Position numbers and translations under genes: made by a program. A DNA stretch of 39,527 nt from the NCBI RefSeq assembly GCF_011074795.1, contig NZ_JAAMPF010000015.1, positions 1 to 39,527 of the forward strand, read 5' to 3'. Under the pieces are notes generated by a model. That model did not search any database, was not told the DNA's origin, and saw only the letters and a list, made by a program, of their open reading frames with translations. Below, piece after piece: positions 7,516 to 15,268 of the stretch; positions within the stretch are counted from its first letter, which is position 1, and every line of letters starts with the position of its first letter. The stretch comes from Marinobacter salicampi (GTDB lineage: Bacteria; Pseudomonadota; Gammaproteobacteria; Pseudomonadales; Oleiphilaceae).

Positions 7516-8805
7516 TTACTCGAAGTGAATGGCAGCATAAACCGTCTGGATCGCATTTTTAAGCACCCACTTTGGCAGCCCGGTTTCTTCCCTCAACACC
7601 CGGTAGGCTTCCTTTCTTGACGCCTCACGTCCAGACTCACGGACCACAGTGAAAAAACCCACTGCAGCAGACTGTGCATTCTGCCGATCCTTTAGGCGCC
7701 TCCTTTCCTCGTGGTCTCGATGATTCTCGACAATCTTTTTCGCCAGATTATGAAAACGATGGCTCAAATACCCGGTTGAAACATTTGCGTATTCGGCAAC
7801 TTGCTTCAAAGTCGGAGGATTCTCCTGCTCCTCTAGATATTTCACGATTTTCTGGAAAATCTCTTCATGATGTCGAAACGTCTTTTTCCGCAACTCTAGG
7901 TGTTCCGGCAGATGGTTCAAGTTAACTGTGGTCAGAAGCATTGGATTTACATGGTGAGCACAAGCCAAGACTTGGAAAAGAGTAAGATTCATTAGATAGG
8001 CGAGTCTACGCAGACTGATCAAGCGGCAGTGCGTCTTCCAGTTTCGGGCATATTTCTCGACGAATTTGTGGACTTCGGGACATACTTGAGGTTTTTTATT
8101 TTCCCTTTTTAAAAACTCCTCTACCGCTCTAACGAAGTCACTCAGATTGCACATCCCTTTACCAACCATGCCGGGCCTTGACGCCCTCTCGAATATTTCC
8201 AGGATGTCATGAGCAGCGCAGTCCCATGAAGGAGCAATATCCGCCGGCACCAGTTCGTGCTTCCGTTTAGACAAAGGTTGCGAGCAATTCACGCATGAGC
8301 CTACCAACAGTCGCGCACTGAGGGATTCTTGAGCACTGCCACATTTATCACAGCGATCAAGCAAGCAGACACGATGAACTGGACAGCGAATCACCGCTCT
8401 CATGTGCCAGATTTGCTTGAAATATAAGGGAGCTCCAATTCTTTCCATCTCCGCAAAGCATTCAGGACACCACCGAAAGCCGCCTATTTCGCAGCCAATA
8501 TCGCGAACATGGCGTTCAAGGAAGTCCAATGGCTCACAACTCATTTCATGCCCTGTTGAGTCGCGCAATGTCTGCCTAGTTACGCGAGATAGCAGATTCA
8601 CACGTGCCAACGTGATCAGCCCGTCTTTTCCGAGCCGCCACGTGTCGTTACTTTTAAACTTGTGCTCGCTAATGTCTAAAACGTGCCTAATGAACATGCT
8701 CCCGGAGACCCCATGCCAATAAGCACTCCTCAACATATACGAGGGCAAAGATTCCACATCGGAAGTACCCCAACCCAGTAATTCCAAGGGCAATAGCTTG
8801 TTCAT
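7516..8805 (-). CDS. tniQ: TniQ family target-selection protein
   Basis: The 429-residue protein opens with the TniQ signature (ESLPSYMLRSAYWHGV at about 18-33). A zinc-finger region follows: C113/C116 (RWCPEC), C141/H144, C152/C155 and C171/C174. The C-terminal third contains helix-turn-helix-like segments (TLKQVAEYANVSTGYLSHRF) with basic stretches. TniQ/TnsD proteins choose the insertion site in Tn7-like elements, binding DNA directly or working with CRISPR complexes. At 429 residues it is shorter than Tn7 TnsD (about 500) and has a longer tail than CAST TniQ proteins. No cas genes are nearby, so direct DNA recognition is likely. It starts 9 bases after the tnsC stop with AGGGG upstream and is the last gene of the operon. 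Confidence 0.85.
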   Translation of the reverse strand: MNKLLPLELLGWGTSDVESLPSYMLRSAYWHGVSGSMFIRHVLDISEHKFKSNDTWRLGKDGLITLARVNLLSRVTRQTLRDSTGHEMSCEPLDFLERHVRDIGCEIGGFRWCPECFAEMERIGAPLYFKQIWHMRAVIRCPVHRVCLLDRCDKCGSAQESLSARLLVGSCVNCSQPLSKRKHELVPADIAPSWDCAAHDILEIFERASRPGMVGKGMCNLSDFVRAVEEFLKRENKKPQVCPEVHKFVEKYARNWKTHCRLISLRRLAYLMNLTLFQVLACAHHVNPMLLTTVNLNHLPEHLELRKKTFRHHEEIFQKIVKYLEEQENPPTLKQVAEYANVSTGYLSHRFHNLAKKIVENHRDHEERRRLKDRQNAQSAAVGFFTVVRESGREASRKEAYRVLREETGLPKWVLKNAIQTVYAAIHFE

Positions 8806-8814
8806 ACGCCGCCC

Positions 8815-9888
8815 CTATGTCCGATTGCCGATTTCATACCGCTTTGGCTTTCGCTGGAACGGCTTTGAGGTCCCAGAGGGCTTCTTTTTGCCTCGTTTTT
8901 CGGGTGGCCGAGAAGTTACCGCTGAGGTCAGGACTGAGCAGGGCAGGATTCCCAGAGTCTGCTCACCAATGAGAATTTCGTCCGCAATCGAGAAAAGCTG
9001 CTCCGAGGATTTGATGACAGATTGGAGCGTGGTCAAACCAATTTTGCTTCCCGCGGCAACCGCGACTACCGAGGCCTCGTATAGGATTGCTCTCACCAGA
9101 CCAATACAACCAAAGCTTGCTCGGTAAAGAAGTTCTGTCTGGTCTAGGAGATTGGGAATAGATTTATCCAGATCCAAGAACCTTTCGTAGTGGGCGAGTA
9201 TCCAACGAAACTCCGCCATATCATCTTCGTTCTGGTGATAACGAGACAGATGAACATCATATTTGCGCGCTTCAAGGTGCGACGAGCGGTTAATAGCCTC
9301 GAGAATCGGATAGGTTCCAGCGATGATCAAGACCACTTCGGCTTTTTTGGCCATGACCTTCAACGCATCCATGACGCCAGAAGCCGCCATAGTGTCCCTG
9401 CCTGCAAAACGGATGTGCTGCGCCTCATCAATAACTAGATAGCGGGTTTTCCGCTGCTTCAACGCTCTGATAAGGGCCCGATTGAGTGTCTTTTCCCTGG
9501 CTCTTTCGAGGCGCGAATCTATGACAGGATCGCCCCAACCATCAGCAGACCACGACGAGTAAAAAGGATGCTTGAGGATTTCCAATGCTTGAAGAATGAA
9601 GGATCGAAAGGTGAACCTTGCATCTTTATCATCATTTACCAGTTCAACGAGAACTAATGGCTGCTCTTCGCATTCCGAGGGCAGATCATTTGTGAACAGA
9701 ACTTTCAGCTGATTCAGGAGCTCCGATTTGCCAGCCCTAGTAGGACCAATCAGGGCAATTACATCGCCGGGTTTCGTCGTCGACATAAGAACAAAAGCTT
9801 TAGCAAACGCCTCCTTCCAATTTCGGTGTGAAATTTTAATGTTGAGATTAGCCACCTTTGCGACATCGATATTTTTTAATTCTTCCAC
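8815..9888 (-). CDS. tnsC: TnsC/TniB-like AAA+ transposition ATPase
   Basis: A 357-residue AAA+ protein with Walker A GPTRAGKS (residues 48-55), Walker B LVIDEAQHI (D154, E155) and a sensor strand VVLIIAGTYP (about 185-194). In Tn7-like elements TnsC forms ATP-dependent filaments that link the target selector (TniQ/TnsD) to the TnsA-TnsB transposase and provide target immunity. The C-terminal tail is strongly basic (KRGKKKPSGTSKPFQRKPKR), as expected for contact with DNA or TnsB. It starts at GTG two bases after the tnsAB stop, with GGAG upstream, so the two are translationally coupled. All motifs look intact. Confidence 0.88.
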   Translation of the reverse strand: MEELKNIDVAKVANLNIKISHRNWKEAFAKAFVLMSTTKPGDVIALIGPTRAGKSELLNQLKVLFTNDLPSECEEQPLVLVELVNDDKDARFTFRSFILQALEILKHPFYSSWSADGWGDPVIDSRLERAREKTLNRALIRALKQRKTRYLVIDEAQHIRFAGRDTMAASGVMDALKVMAKKAEVVLIIAGTYPILEAINRSSHLEARKYDVHLSRYHQNEDDMAEFRWILAHYERFLDLDKSIPNLLDQTELLYRASFGCIGLVRAILYEASVVAVAAGSKIGLTTLQSVIKSSEQLFSIADEILIGEQTLGILPCSVLTSAVTSRPPEKRGKKKPSGTSKPFQRKPKRYEIGNRT

Positions 9889-9890
9889 GA

Positions 9891-12293
9891 TTAGTTCTCC
9901 CAGCTCTGGATACTGATGGGTCTGATTACTGAGCTCTGATTTCCGGAAAAAATGTCGAGATCTTCGCCATCATTTTCCTCATCCCACTCAATCTCCCACA
10001 CAGGAGTAGACTTCGTTTGTTTCTTGAACTCGTCTAATTCGCGAATTTTTTCAGCCAGCTCGAGATCATGCTGTCGCGAAATTTTTCGTCGCAGCTCAGC
10101 GGCCTCATGTTTGATCATCCCCAGGACAAGCTGAGAGAAAACATCTTTTGATGAGTATTCGGTGATTCCACTGCTGTAACACGGCTCCCATTTGTCTCCG
10201 ACACGGGCGAAAACGAGATTCGGATTCTCAGGGTCCAATCGGACATCGACACGTTTTACACGGCCCTCCAATTTGCGAAGCGGTGGAGAGTAGTACCAGG
10301 TGTTTTTGATATTGATACCGCGCTGGGGATCTAAGGCGTATTTCTTGTCTTCCACCGCAGTTACGGCGATGAACTGCGAGTCGTATTCAACGGGTTCGGC
10401 ATAGAATGGGAATGTCTCGGTTTCAACTTTGAAAGCAGAGTCTATTGGAACCAAATTTCCACCGCGGCACTTGTTTTCACGCCAATCTCTGTAGGCCAGG
10501 AGCTCCTTGTAAAAATCGACCGGTTGAAGAATGGCCGCTTTTTTTGGAGCTTTTTTACCATCGACTGAGCGGGCTTCCTGTCGATCGGCAAGGTTGCCAG
10601 GACGCTGACAAAGCCACTCCTTTTTGAACTCGCCAAAGAAGCCTTCGACTTCACCACCATATCTTGGTGATGCAGAAGGGCGAAGTGTGAGAGTCAGTCC
10701 ATAATGAGCCATCAGAGAGGCTAGATAGACCGATTTAAAATCTGGCCCCCGATCAACAACGATTTCACGAGGTAGCCGCCCATGTTGGCGCACACAGTCC
10801 CGGAAGACTTTTGCGACAGATCTTCTCGAAGGCGCACAAAAAGAAATCGAAAGACCAAGAATCTTGGATGTGGCCAAATCAATTAGCGCGGTTATCCAGG
10901 GCCGTTCAATGTAGACCTCGCCTGTTCGAGAGAATAACACCAGGTAGATATCTGCCAGATAATGGTCCGCTGCAGCCAGCTGCCAGGGAACACTTGCCTT
11001 TAGATGACGCTCTTCGGGAGAGGTCGGCGAAGCCATGGCATTAGCTTTACGGTTACCCCCTCTGGCTTGCCCGAAAATTTCTCCAGGAATTCTCTTGAGC
11101 TTGATGAGAAATGTCTGAAAAGAAACCGCTCTGAATTGGGGGTGGCTCTCCTGAGCCCGAGCTTCGTACTGTTTGTATCCTCGGTAGCGAGATAAGCCCT
11201 GAGCTTTGATGTAGGTCCCCATTAAAAAATCCATCAGGCACTCTTCAACAACAGTCGGAAGCTTTCGGCTCCGGTTTCCACGGAGATGTTGTCTAGGGAT
11301 CAGTGACTGAAAGTCGCTTAAGTTGCTATGTTGCCCAAGTTCTATCAGTCGTTTCCATCTCCTCACGTTCCTGCTTGATATTCCCGACTGCACTTGCTCA
11401 AGCCGATAAAGTGCCCTCTCAGCCGCAGCTAAAGTAGGCACAAGCTCAATGCCTTCACTTTGTACTAGCCCATCTCGATAAATCTGTTGCTCATTGATAA
11501 GTTCAATTGCCTGCTCCAGTAGATTCTCGTTCAATGAAACGAGGCAGTTTTCGAGATCCACAATTCGATGGCGCTTGAGGTCTGCCGCCAAAAGACCACG
11601 ATCAATGGCGTGAACAAGTGGCGTAACTTCTGTCAAATCGAGCTCTTTCATCAATTCATGAAGACTGACTGCAAAAGCGTCCTCCAAAACGCTCCTTACA
11701 CGGTTCTCATCTAACGAAACGGACGCCGCGTGGTGACGTGCCAGGAGTATCAGATCAAGATTTTCTATCAGGTACCGATCCGCTGAGCTGTAAACATATA
11801 CAACGTGCTGAATACCTAACTTTGCGAAAGCATTGTAAGCAGGCTTGAAAACGAACTGGTTATCATCAGATCCCTCCCAATCGTCCGGATAACTTTTGAG
11901 CAGCTTAGCTACGGTTTCTGCTGCTTTTACTTCGACAACTCGTGGACCACCAGGAGTTAGGATGAGGGCGTCTGGCGTATAGCTCGACCATCGTTTGCTG
12001 CCATTTTTAATCGTTTTGTGGATCTGCACTGGGTCTGGCTGATCTAATGCGACCAGCACTTCATCGTTAAATTCACAGAGTGTTAAGAATGCACGTTCAG
12101 GTGACCTGCTTTCGGTAGAGTAAGTCCCACCTCTGAGCTTTCTACTGGGCACAAACGAGACAAGGTTGTCTTTTGCATGGGTACCTACCATTCTCGATGG
12201 TTTTTCCCAGCTGGCCCTGACATAGCGGTCGGCAGTTTCAGGAAGGTTATCGTATCTCGCCAAATAGCAATCTAGTTGTTCATCATCGAACAT
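9891..12293 (-). CDS. tnsAB: TnsA-TnsB fusion transposase
   Basis: One 800-residue polypeptide carries both strand-cleaving activities of a Tn7-like transposon. The N-terminal TnsA-like endonuclease shows E66 (SPERAFL), D108 (YTPDALIL) and E121-x-K123 (VVEVKAAE). The C-terminal part is a TnsB/TniA DDE integrase with D443 (AADHYLADIYL), D514 (IVVDRGPDF) and E550 (GGEVEGFF), giving the classic 35-residue D-E spacing. A helical DNA-binding linker lies between. Having TnsA should allow cut-and-paste transposition. I chose ATG 12293 because AGAGGGGGCGAT precedes it; a frame 17 codons longer has no better site. Such fusions are known in some Tn7-like and type I-B CRISPR-associated transposons, but no cas genes are here. 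Confidence 0.88.
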   Translation of the reverse strand: MFDDEQLDCYLARYDNLPETADRYVRASWEKPSRMVGTHAKDNLVSFVPSRKLRGGTYSTESRSPERAFLTLCEFNDEVLVALDQPDPVQIHKTIKNGSKRWSSYTPDALILTPGGPRVVEVKAAETVAKLLKSYPDDWEGSDDNQFVFKPAYNAFAKLGIQHVVYVYSSADRYLIENLDLILLARHHAASVSLDENRVRSVLEDAFAVSLHELMKELDLTEVTPLVHAIDRGLLAADLKRHRIVDLENCLVSLNENLLEQAIELINEQQIYRDGLVQSEGIELVPTLAAAERALYRLEQVQSGISSRNVRRWKRLIELGQHSNLSDFQSLIPRQHLRGNRSRKLPTVVEECLMDFLMGTYIKAQGLSRYRGYKQYEARAQESHPQFRAVSFQTFLIKLKRIPGEIFGQARGGNRKANAMASPTSPEERHLKASVPWQLAAADHYLADIYLVLFSRTGEVYIERPWITALIDLATSKILGLSISFCAPSRRSVAKVFRDCVRQHGRLPREIVVDRGPDFKSVYLASLMAHYGLTLTLRPSASPRYGGEVEGFFGEFKKEWLCQRPGNLADRQEARSVDGKKAPKKAAILQPVDFYKELLAYRDWRENKCRGGNLVPIDSAFKVETETFPFYAEPVEYDSQFIAVTAVEDKKYALDPQRGINIKNTWYYSPPLRKLEGRVKRVDVRLDPENPNLVFARVGDKWEPCYSSGITEYSSKDVFSQLVLGMIKHEAAELRRKISRQHDLELAEKIRELDEFKKQTKSTPVWEIEWDEENDGEDLDIFSGNQSSVIRPISIQSWEN

Positions 12294-12414
12294 ATCGCCC
12301 CCTCTGACTCGCAGCGGCCGAGCTTTCAAACGGCCAGGTGCCACCCGCGAACCAAATTTTCGAGATCGGAACTTGACGAGGGAATTTGGGAAGGCAATAC
12401 TTAAGTCGCCAAAC

Positions 12415-12430
12415 GAAGGTAATTACCTTC
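12415..12430. promoter_or_regulatory. 16-bp perfect palindrome upstream of tnsAB
   Basis: GAAGGTAATTACCTTC is a perfect dyad about 120 bases before the tnsAB start and next to the terminator hairpin of the regulator gene. It is a candidate operator controlling the transposition genes. No partner copy was noticed elsewhere in the window. Confidence 0.4.
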
Positions 12431-12432
12431 CC

Positions 12433-12466
12433 AAAAACCGGAGCCAAGTCATTGGTTTCGGTTTTT
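12433..12466 (-). terminator. Hairpin after the small HTH gene
   Basis: On the minus strand AAAAACCGAAACC pairs with GGCTCCGGTTTTT (two mismatches) around an 8-base loop and ends in a T run, six bases after the regulator stop codon. It probably limits read-through into tnsAB. The plus-strand side also ends in T-rich sequence, so it could work both ways. Confidence 0.5.
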
Positions 12467-12471
12467 CTTTT

Positions 12472-12729
12472 TCAGCCTTCCATATTTTTCATCTCCCTTA
12501 GTTTCCGTTTTTGTTTGAGCGCAGACTCTAGATCTTCATAGCCTTCCTCGCGCCCATCGACTAACCCTAGCTGGACAGCAATTCGATAACTTTCTCCGCG
12601 CACCGGCGCGCGCTTTCCGGAAAGCACCTGATAAACCAGTGCCTGAGAGAACCCGTTTCGCTTGGCCCACCCGCTAACGCTTAGACCTCGGTGCCGGAAC
12701 TCCTCTTTTACAATCTCGGGATCTCTCAT
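12472..12729 (-). CDS. Small Cro/Cox-like HTH regulator of the transposon
   Basis: An 85-residue DNA-binding protein with a helix-turn-helix visible in VSGWAKRNGFSQALVYQVLSG, followed by a charged helical tail (ESALKQKRKLREMKNM). Small regulators of this type are common at the head of Tn7-like and phage-like transposition operons. It lies directly upstream of tnsAB on the same strand and is divergent from a CI-like XRE gene, with an 87-111-base operator-rich gap between them. The layout resembles a Cro/CI switch setting when transposition genes are on. The product is full length and has an ATG start. Confidence 0.75.
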   Translation of the reverse strand: MRDPEIVKEEFRHRGLSVSGWAKRNGFSQALVYQVLSGKRAPVRGESYRIAVQLGLVDGREEGYEDLESALKQKRKLREMKNMEG

Positions 12730-12736
12730 CTAAGCC

Positions 12737-12771
12737 CTACGTTTGAATTGCCTTGAATAATTCAAACGTAG
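12737..12771. promoter_or_regulatory. 13-bp inverted repeat operator between divergent regulators
   Basis: CTACGTTTGAATT (12737-12749) and AATTCAAACGTAG (12759-12771) are perfect inverted copies separated by 9 bases. Inside lies a second dyad, TTGAAT-A-ATTCAA (12753-12765), and another ATTCAA occurs at about 12787. Repeated TTGAAT half-sites suggest cooperative binding by one or both flanking regulators. A TATAGT box at 12774-12779 could be the -10 of the rightward promoter. Confidence 0.65.
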
Positions 12772-12828
12772 AACTATAGTGAAAGGTATTCAAGTTTTTT
12801 AAAAACAATTTGACAGTTGAGGACCATT

Positions 12829-13197
12829 TTGGAATTTCACCAACGATTGGCGTCGGAAAGAAAGCGGTTGGGTATGACTCAGCGAGAATTCGCTGAGTCC
12901 TGCGGAGTCAGGCCTGCAACGCAATTCCTATACGAGAAAGGCGATCGGTCACCCAGCGCGAATTACCTCTCTAGAGCGCTCGAGTGTGGCGCCGACCTTA
13001 CAGCACTTTTTTTTGGCGACGATCAGATTCAAGCTGGAACCTCACTTCCACTCGAAGAGATCACACGGCTATATGTTCAATGTGATCAGATTTGTCGTGA
13101 TAAAGACGGGCGACTGCTGGACCTTGAGGAGAGAACAGCGGTGTTCAGAGACCTATATATTAAGAAAGCGATCCAACTTGAAAAGTTGGCCAGCTGA
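12829..13197 (+). CDS. CI-like XRE regulator
   Basis: A roughly 122-residue protein with an N-terminal XRE helix-turn-helix (LASERKRLGMTQREFAESCG, then PATQFLYEKGDRSPSANYL). A short C-terminal region suited to dimerisation follows (LEEITRLYVQCDQICRDKDG and a terminal helix). The frame can start at TTG 12817 or TTG 12829; I chose 12829 because GAGGA lies five bases before it. It runs away from the transposition operon, faces its small HTH gene across a palindromic operator, and is followed 13 bases later by a membrane-protein gene. It may repress transposition, control the membrane protein, or both. Confidence 0.7.
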   Translation: MEFHQRLASERKRLGMTQREFAESCGVRPATQFLYEKGDRSPSANYLSRALECGADLTALFFGDDQIQAGTSLPLEEITRLYVQCDQICRDKDGRLLDLEERTAVFRDLYIKKAIQLEKLAS

Positions 13198-13210
13198 CAA
13201 AATTGGGCTC

Positions 13211-13807
13211 ATGACAGATATGAAGATGTCCAGAAAATTTAAAATTTCGAAGGAAGAAACACTCGGCCTTTTATTTCATGGGCGTTTAGATCAATTTGCC
13301 GTTCGATCTTTTGCTTACAGGAAATTGGATCGAGCAGCGTCGAGTGACCAGATCTTTGAAGCACAAAGAGCACATACTCAATGGAAACGGGCCGAACACA
13401 AGATACTTTATGGTCGCCCTTTAAGCTTGGAGCAAAACATAACAATCAAAAATCTGGTCAAAATCTTTCGTACGCCAAAGACTGACCTCGTGAAACTTTT
13501 GTATGCGAGAGCCATTACCAAGAGTGGCAGACTACGTTGGCATGAGCCATTACAAACTGGGCTGGCTTTTCTGACGTTATTAAATGCGGGCCTCGCTTTC
13601 TTGTGGATTTTCCTGGCTAGCCACGATCTCATCGTGAACAGCGGCGCGAGCCTGCCTGCCATCGCTTTAGCGATGTTCATAATTCTGTGTATTCCAGGGT
13701 TACCCGCCGTTTATTTAGCTTACGGCGGCATAGCACCCCTACTCGCCTATAGAAGGCTTTCGAAAGCTGCAAAGAGAATTGGAGTACCGCTTCAATGGCG
13801 CAGTTAA
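13211..13807 (+). CDS. Unknown two-helix membrane protein paired with an XRE regulator
   Basis: From ATG 13211 the frame gives 198 residues; a longer frame runs back inside the XRE gene and is unlikely to be used. The first 110 residues are soluble and basic, with short helices (EETLGLLFHGRLDQFAV, LEQNITIKNLVKIF). Two hydrophobic segments follow, about 113-135 (GLAFLTLLNAGLAFLWIFLA) and 145-175 (IALAMFIILCIPGLPAVYLA), and the tail is basic. I do not recognise the family. The XRE gene ends 13 bases upstream, so the two form an operon. A regulator plus membrane protein on a transposon could be a toxin or defence-type effector pair, but nothing in the sequence proves this. Confidence 0.6.
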   Translation: MTDMKMSRKFKISKEETLGLLFHGRLDQFAVRSFAYRKLDRAASSDQIFEAQRAHTQWKRAEHKILYGRPLSLEQNITIKNLVKIFRTPKTDLVKLLYARAITKSGRLRWHEPLQTGLAFLTLLNAGLAFLWIFLASHDLIVNSGASLPAIALAMFIILCIPGLPAVYLAYGGIAPLLAYRRLSKAAKRIGVPLQWRS

Positions 13808-13926
13808 ACCTGTTTTCTCAGCCGAGCAAAAGACGCCCCTTTTGGTTTTTAGAACAGGCAATGAATCTCCTAGATATAGTTAAGGGCGGCAAACTTGCCA
13901 ATAAAGATTGAAAAGCTGCCGTACTC

Positions 13927-13967
13927 GCGGACAATTTATGGTTAAAAAAAGCGGACAATTTATGGTT
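13927..13967 (+). repeat. 17-bp direct repeat pair, possible transposase-binding sites
   Basis: GCGGACAATTTATGGTT occurs at 13927-13943 and again at 13951-13967, a 24-base period, with a shorter copy GCGGACAACTATTG at 14014. Tn7 ends carry GGGCGGACAA followed by repeated GACA-type TnsB sites, and IS21-family ends also carry multiple repeats, so this looks like a transposon end array. It lies between the element's genes and the chromosome. The orientation relative to a terminal TGT/ACA could not be fixed. Confidence 0.6.
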
Positions 13968-13992
13968 TAACTACCATTCAGCCCAAGATCCG

Positions 13993-14004
13993 GCTGCCGG
14001 CAGC
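13993..14004. repeat. 12-bp palindrome near the candidate element end
   Basis: GCTGCCGGCAGC is a perfect dyad between the second and third GCGGACAA repeats. It may be incidental, but it falls in the short zone where accessory DNA meets chromosome. Confidence 0.35.
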
Positions 14005-14208
14005 ACTCACTTTGCGGACAACTATTGTTATCCTGCAGCCAGGATTCTAGCATTGCTGCCCTCCCACTCCGGGGTCCGAAGCGAAGGCATTCCTACAACC
14101 TCAGTTTTTGCCAAGGGCTGTAGCGGCAGACAAATGCGACCCTGCCTCTGATAGGATAGCGCCGCACGGCCTGCTACAGTTACTGATAGGCAAAACCGGT
14201 GCAACCGT

Positions 14209-14343
14209 ATGGTCCGGCCACAGAATGAGGCGTCTCCACGATCCAACGTCTTTAAGCTGGCGCCAGGGCTTGCGGCGACATTCCTGATTTACCTGGCGAG
14301 CCGGCTTTTCTTCAAATCCAAAGCTAAGGAGGCAACCTCATGA
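14209..14343 (+). CDS. Possible 44-residue single-span membrane peptide
   Basis: The frame begins at ATG 14209 and contains one hydrophobic segment (LAATFLIYLASRLFF) followed by a basic tail (KSKAKEATS). Its stop overlaps the start of the next gene as ATGA, the usual sign of translational coupling. No strong ribosome binding site precedes it, and I know no family, so it may be chance. Confidence 0.3.
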   Translation: MVRPQNEASPRSNVFKLAPGLAATFLIYLASRLFFKSKAKEATS

Positions 14344-14747
14344 ACGTTCTGTCCTTACGCCTGACTCTCATGCTGCTGTGCCTTGCCCTACCGGCTTGGG
14401 TAGCGGCCTTTCCGCCCCAGACCAGCATTGAGTTGAGCCCGGGGCAGAATGGCCCCTTTACGCCACCGTCGGCAGGGCCTGACTGGTACCGGCTCACTCT
14501 GGGCTCGTTTTCGTCAGTGACCCTGTACAGTCAGCGCTCAGAAAATGCGCTAGACGGTATAGAGCCTTCGGCCACCCTGCTGAACAGTGATGGGGAAGTC
14601 ATCGCCACCGCTGAAGATAACGCGCCCAATGAACAGTTCCGCATTGAGGAACGCCTGGCTGCCGGCACCTACTATTTGAAGATCGACGCACCTCTGCTGG
14701 TGTCCCGGGACGAGGCGGCCGTCCGGTACGAACTGTTCTGGCGTTAG
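14340..14747 (+). CDS. Secreted PPC-like beta-sandwich protein
   Basis: A 135-residue exported protein. The signal peptide (LTLMLLCLALPAWVAA) cleaves at about residue 23. The mature part resembles the bacterial pre-peptidase C-terminal (PPC) fold: GPDWYRLTLGSFSSVTLYSQ, then ATLLNSDGEVIATAEDN, FRIEERLAAGTYYLKI and a final YELFWR strand. PPC domains usually sit on secreted enzymes; here the domain stands alone, so it probably works in the periplasm as a binding module. An AAGGAGG lies eight bases before the ATG. It is the first clearly chromosomal gene to the right of the mobile region. Confidence 0.7.
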   Translation: MNVLSLRLTLMLLCLALPAWVAAFPPQTSIELSPGQNGPFTPPSAGPDWYRLTLGSFSSVTLYSQRSENALDGIEPSATLLNSDGEVIATAEDNAPNEQFRIEERLAAGTYYLKIDAPLLVSRDEAAVRYELFWR

Positions 14748-14803
14748 CGGGCCTGACCGGAGCCACTCAACGGGCAGGAAGGCTAAATGGGCTCGGCATC
14801 GGA

Positions 14804-14825
14804 CCCCTTTTGGTCAATTAAGGGG
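14804..14825 (+). terminator. Weak hairpin after the PPC-like gene
   Basis: CCCCTT and AAGGGG can pair around a 10-base loop about 55 bases after the stop codon. There is no T run, so it is only a possible transcription end. Confidence 0.25.
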
Positions 14826-15025
14826 CATACATCAGAGCGCTCGAATATGTCGAAAGCCAGAAGTCCCGTTGTGTCGTGTTGCTTACCCTGAAACACGGTA
14901 ACAAGTTAAAGTAAGGGCACGGCGACTGGATTCTGGTTTCGCTCAATGCCCAAGAATTTTTTGTCCTAGGGCCTTCCTTCGTATACAACTAATCTGGATA
15001 CCCTAAAAATAAAGCGAGGAACGGC

Positions 15026-15268
15026 ATGCACTTTACCTCCGACCATCTTGAAGAACTCAATCTGCTCGCCCTGTTCAATCTGTCTTCCGCTCAGGAGGGC
15101 ATCAAGGTCCACAAACACTCTGCCACACCGGAGGCGGTGGCAGCCGCCGAGAGACTGTTCCGGAAGGGACTGATTACCCAGAACGACGGCGGCTACCTGA
15201 CCAGCCTGGGCATTGATACCGCGGAGCACACCCACAAGCTGTTAGCCGTACTGACCAGCGGACAGTAA
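15026..15268 (+). CDS. TIGR02647 family protein
   Basis: An 80-residue protein with the conserved pattern of TIGR02647: FTSDHLEELNLLALFNLSS, then QEGIKVHKHS, a helix with AERLFRKGLITQNDGGYLT and an end helix HKLLAVLTSGQ. The family is found in gammaproteobacteria and is usually described as a putative DNA-binding protein; its role is unknown. The RLFRKGLITQNDGGYLT stretch resembles a winged-helix turn. GCGAGGAAC precedes the ATG at good distance. It is monocistronic, with gene-free DNA on both sides. Confidence 0.85.
   Translation: MHFTSDHLEELNLLALFNLSSAQEGIKVHKHSATPEAVAAAERLFRKGLITQNDGGYLTSLGIDTAEHTHKLLAVLTSGQ

Noticed and set aside
7516..13807. CRISPR-associated transposon
   Set aside because: No cas genes, direct-repeat array or crRNA-like unit is present anywhere in the window.
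13808..14340. tRNA or integrase attachment site at the island border
   Set aside because: No tRNA gene or integrase is visible here or elsewhere in the window.
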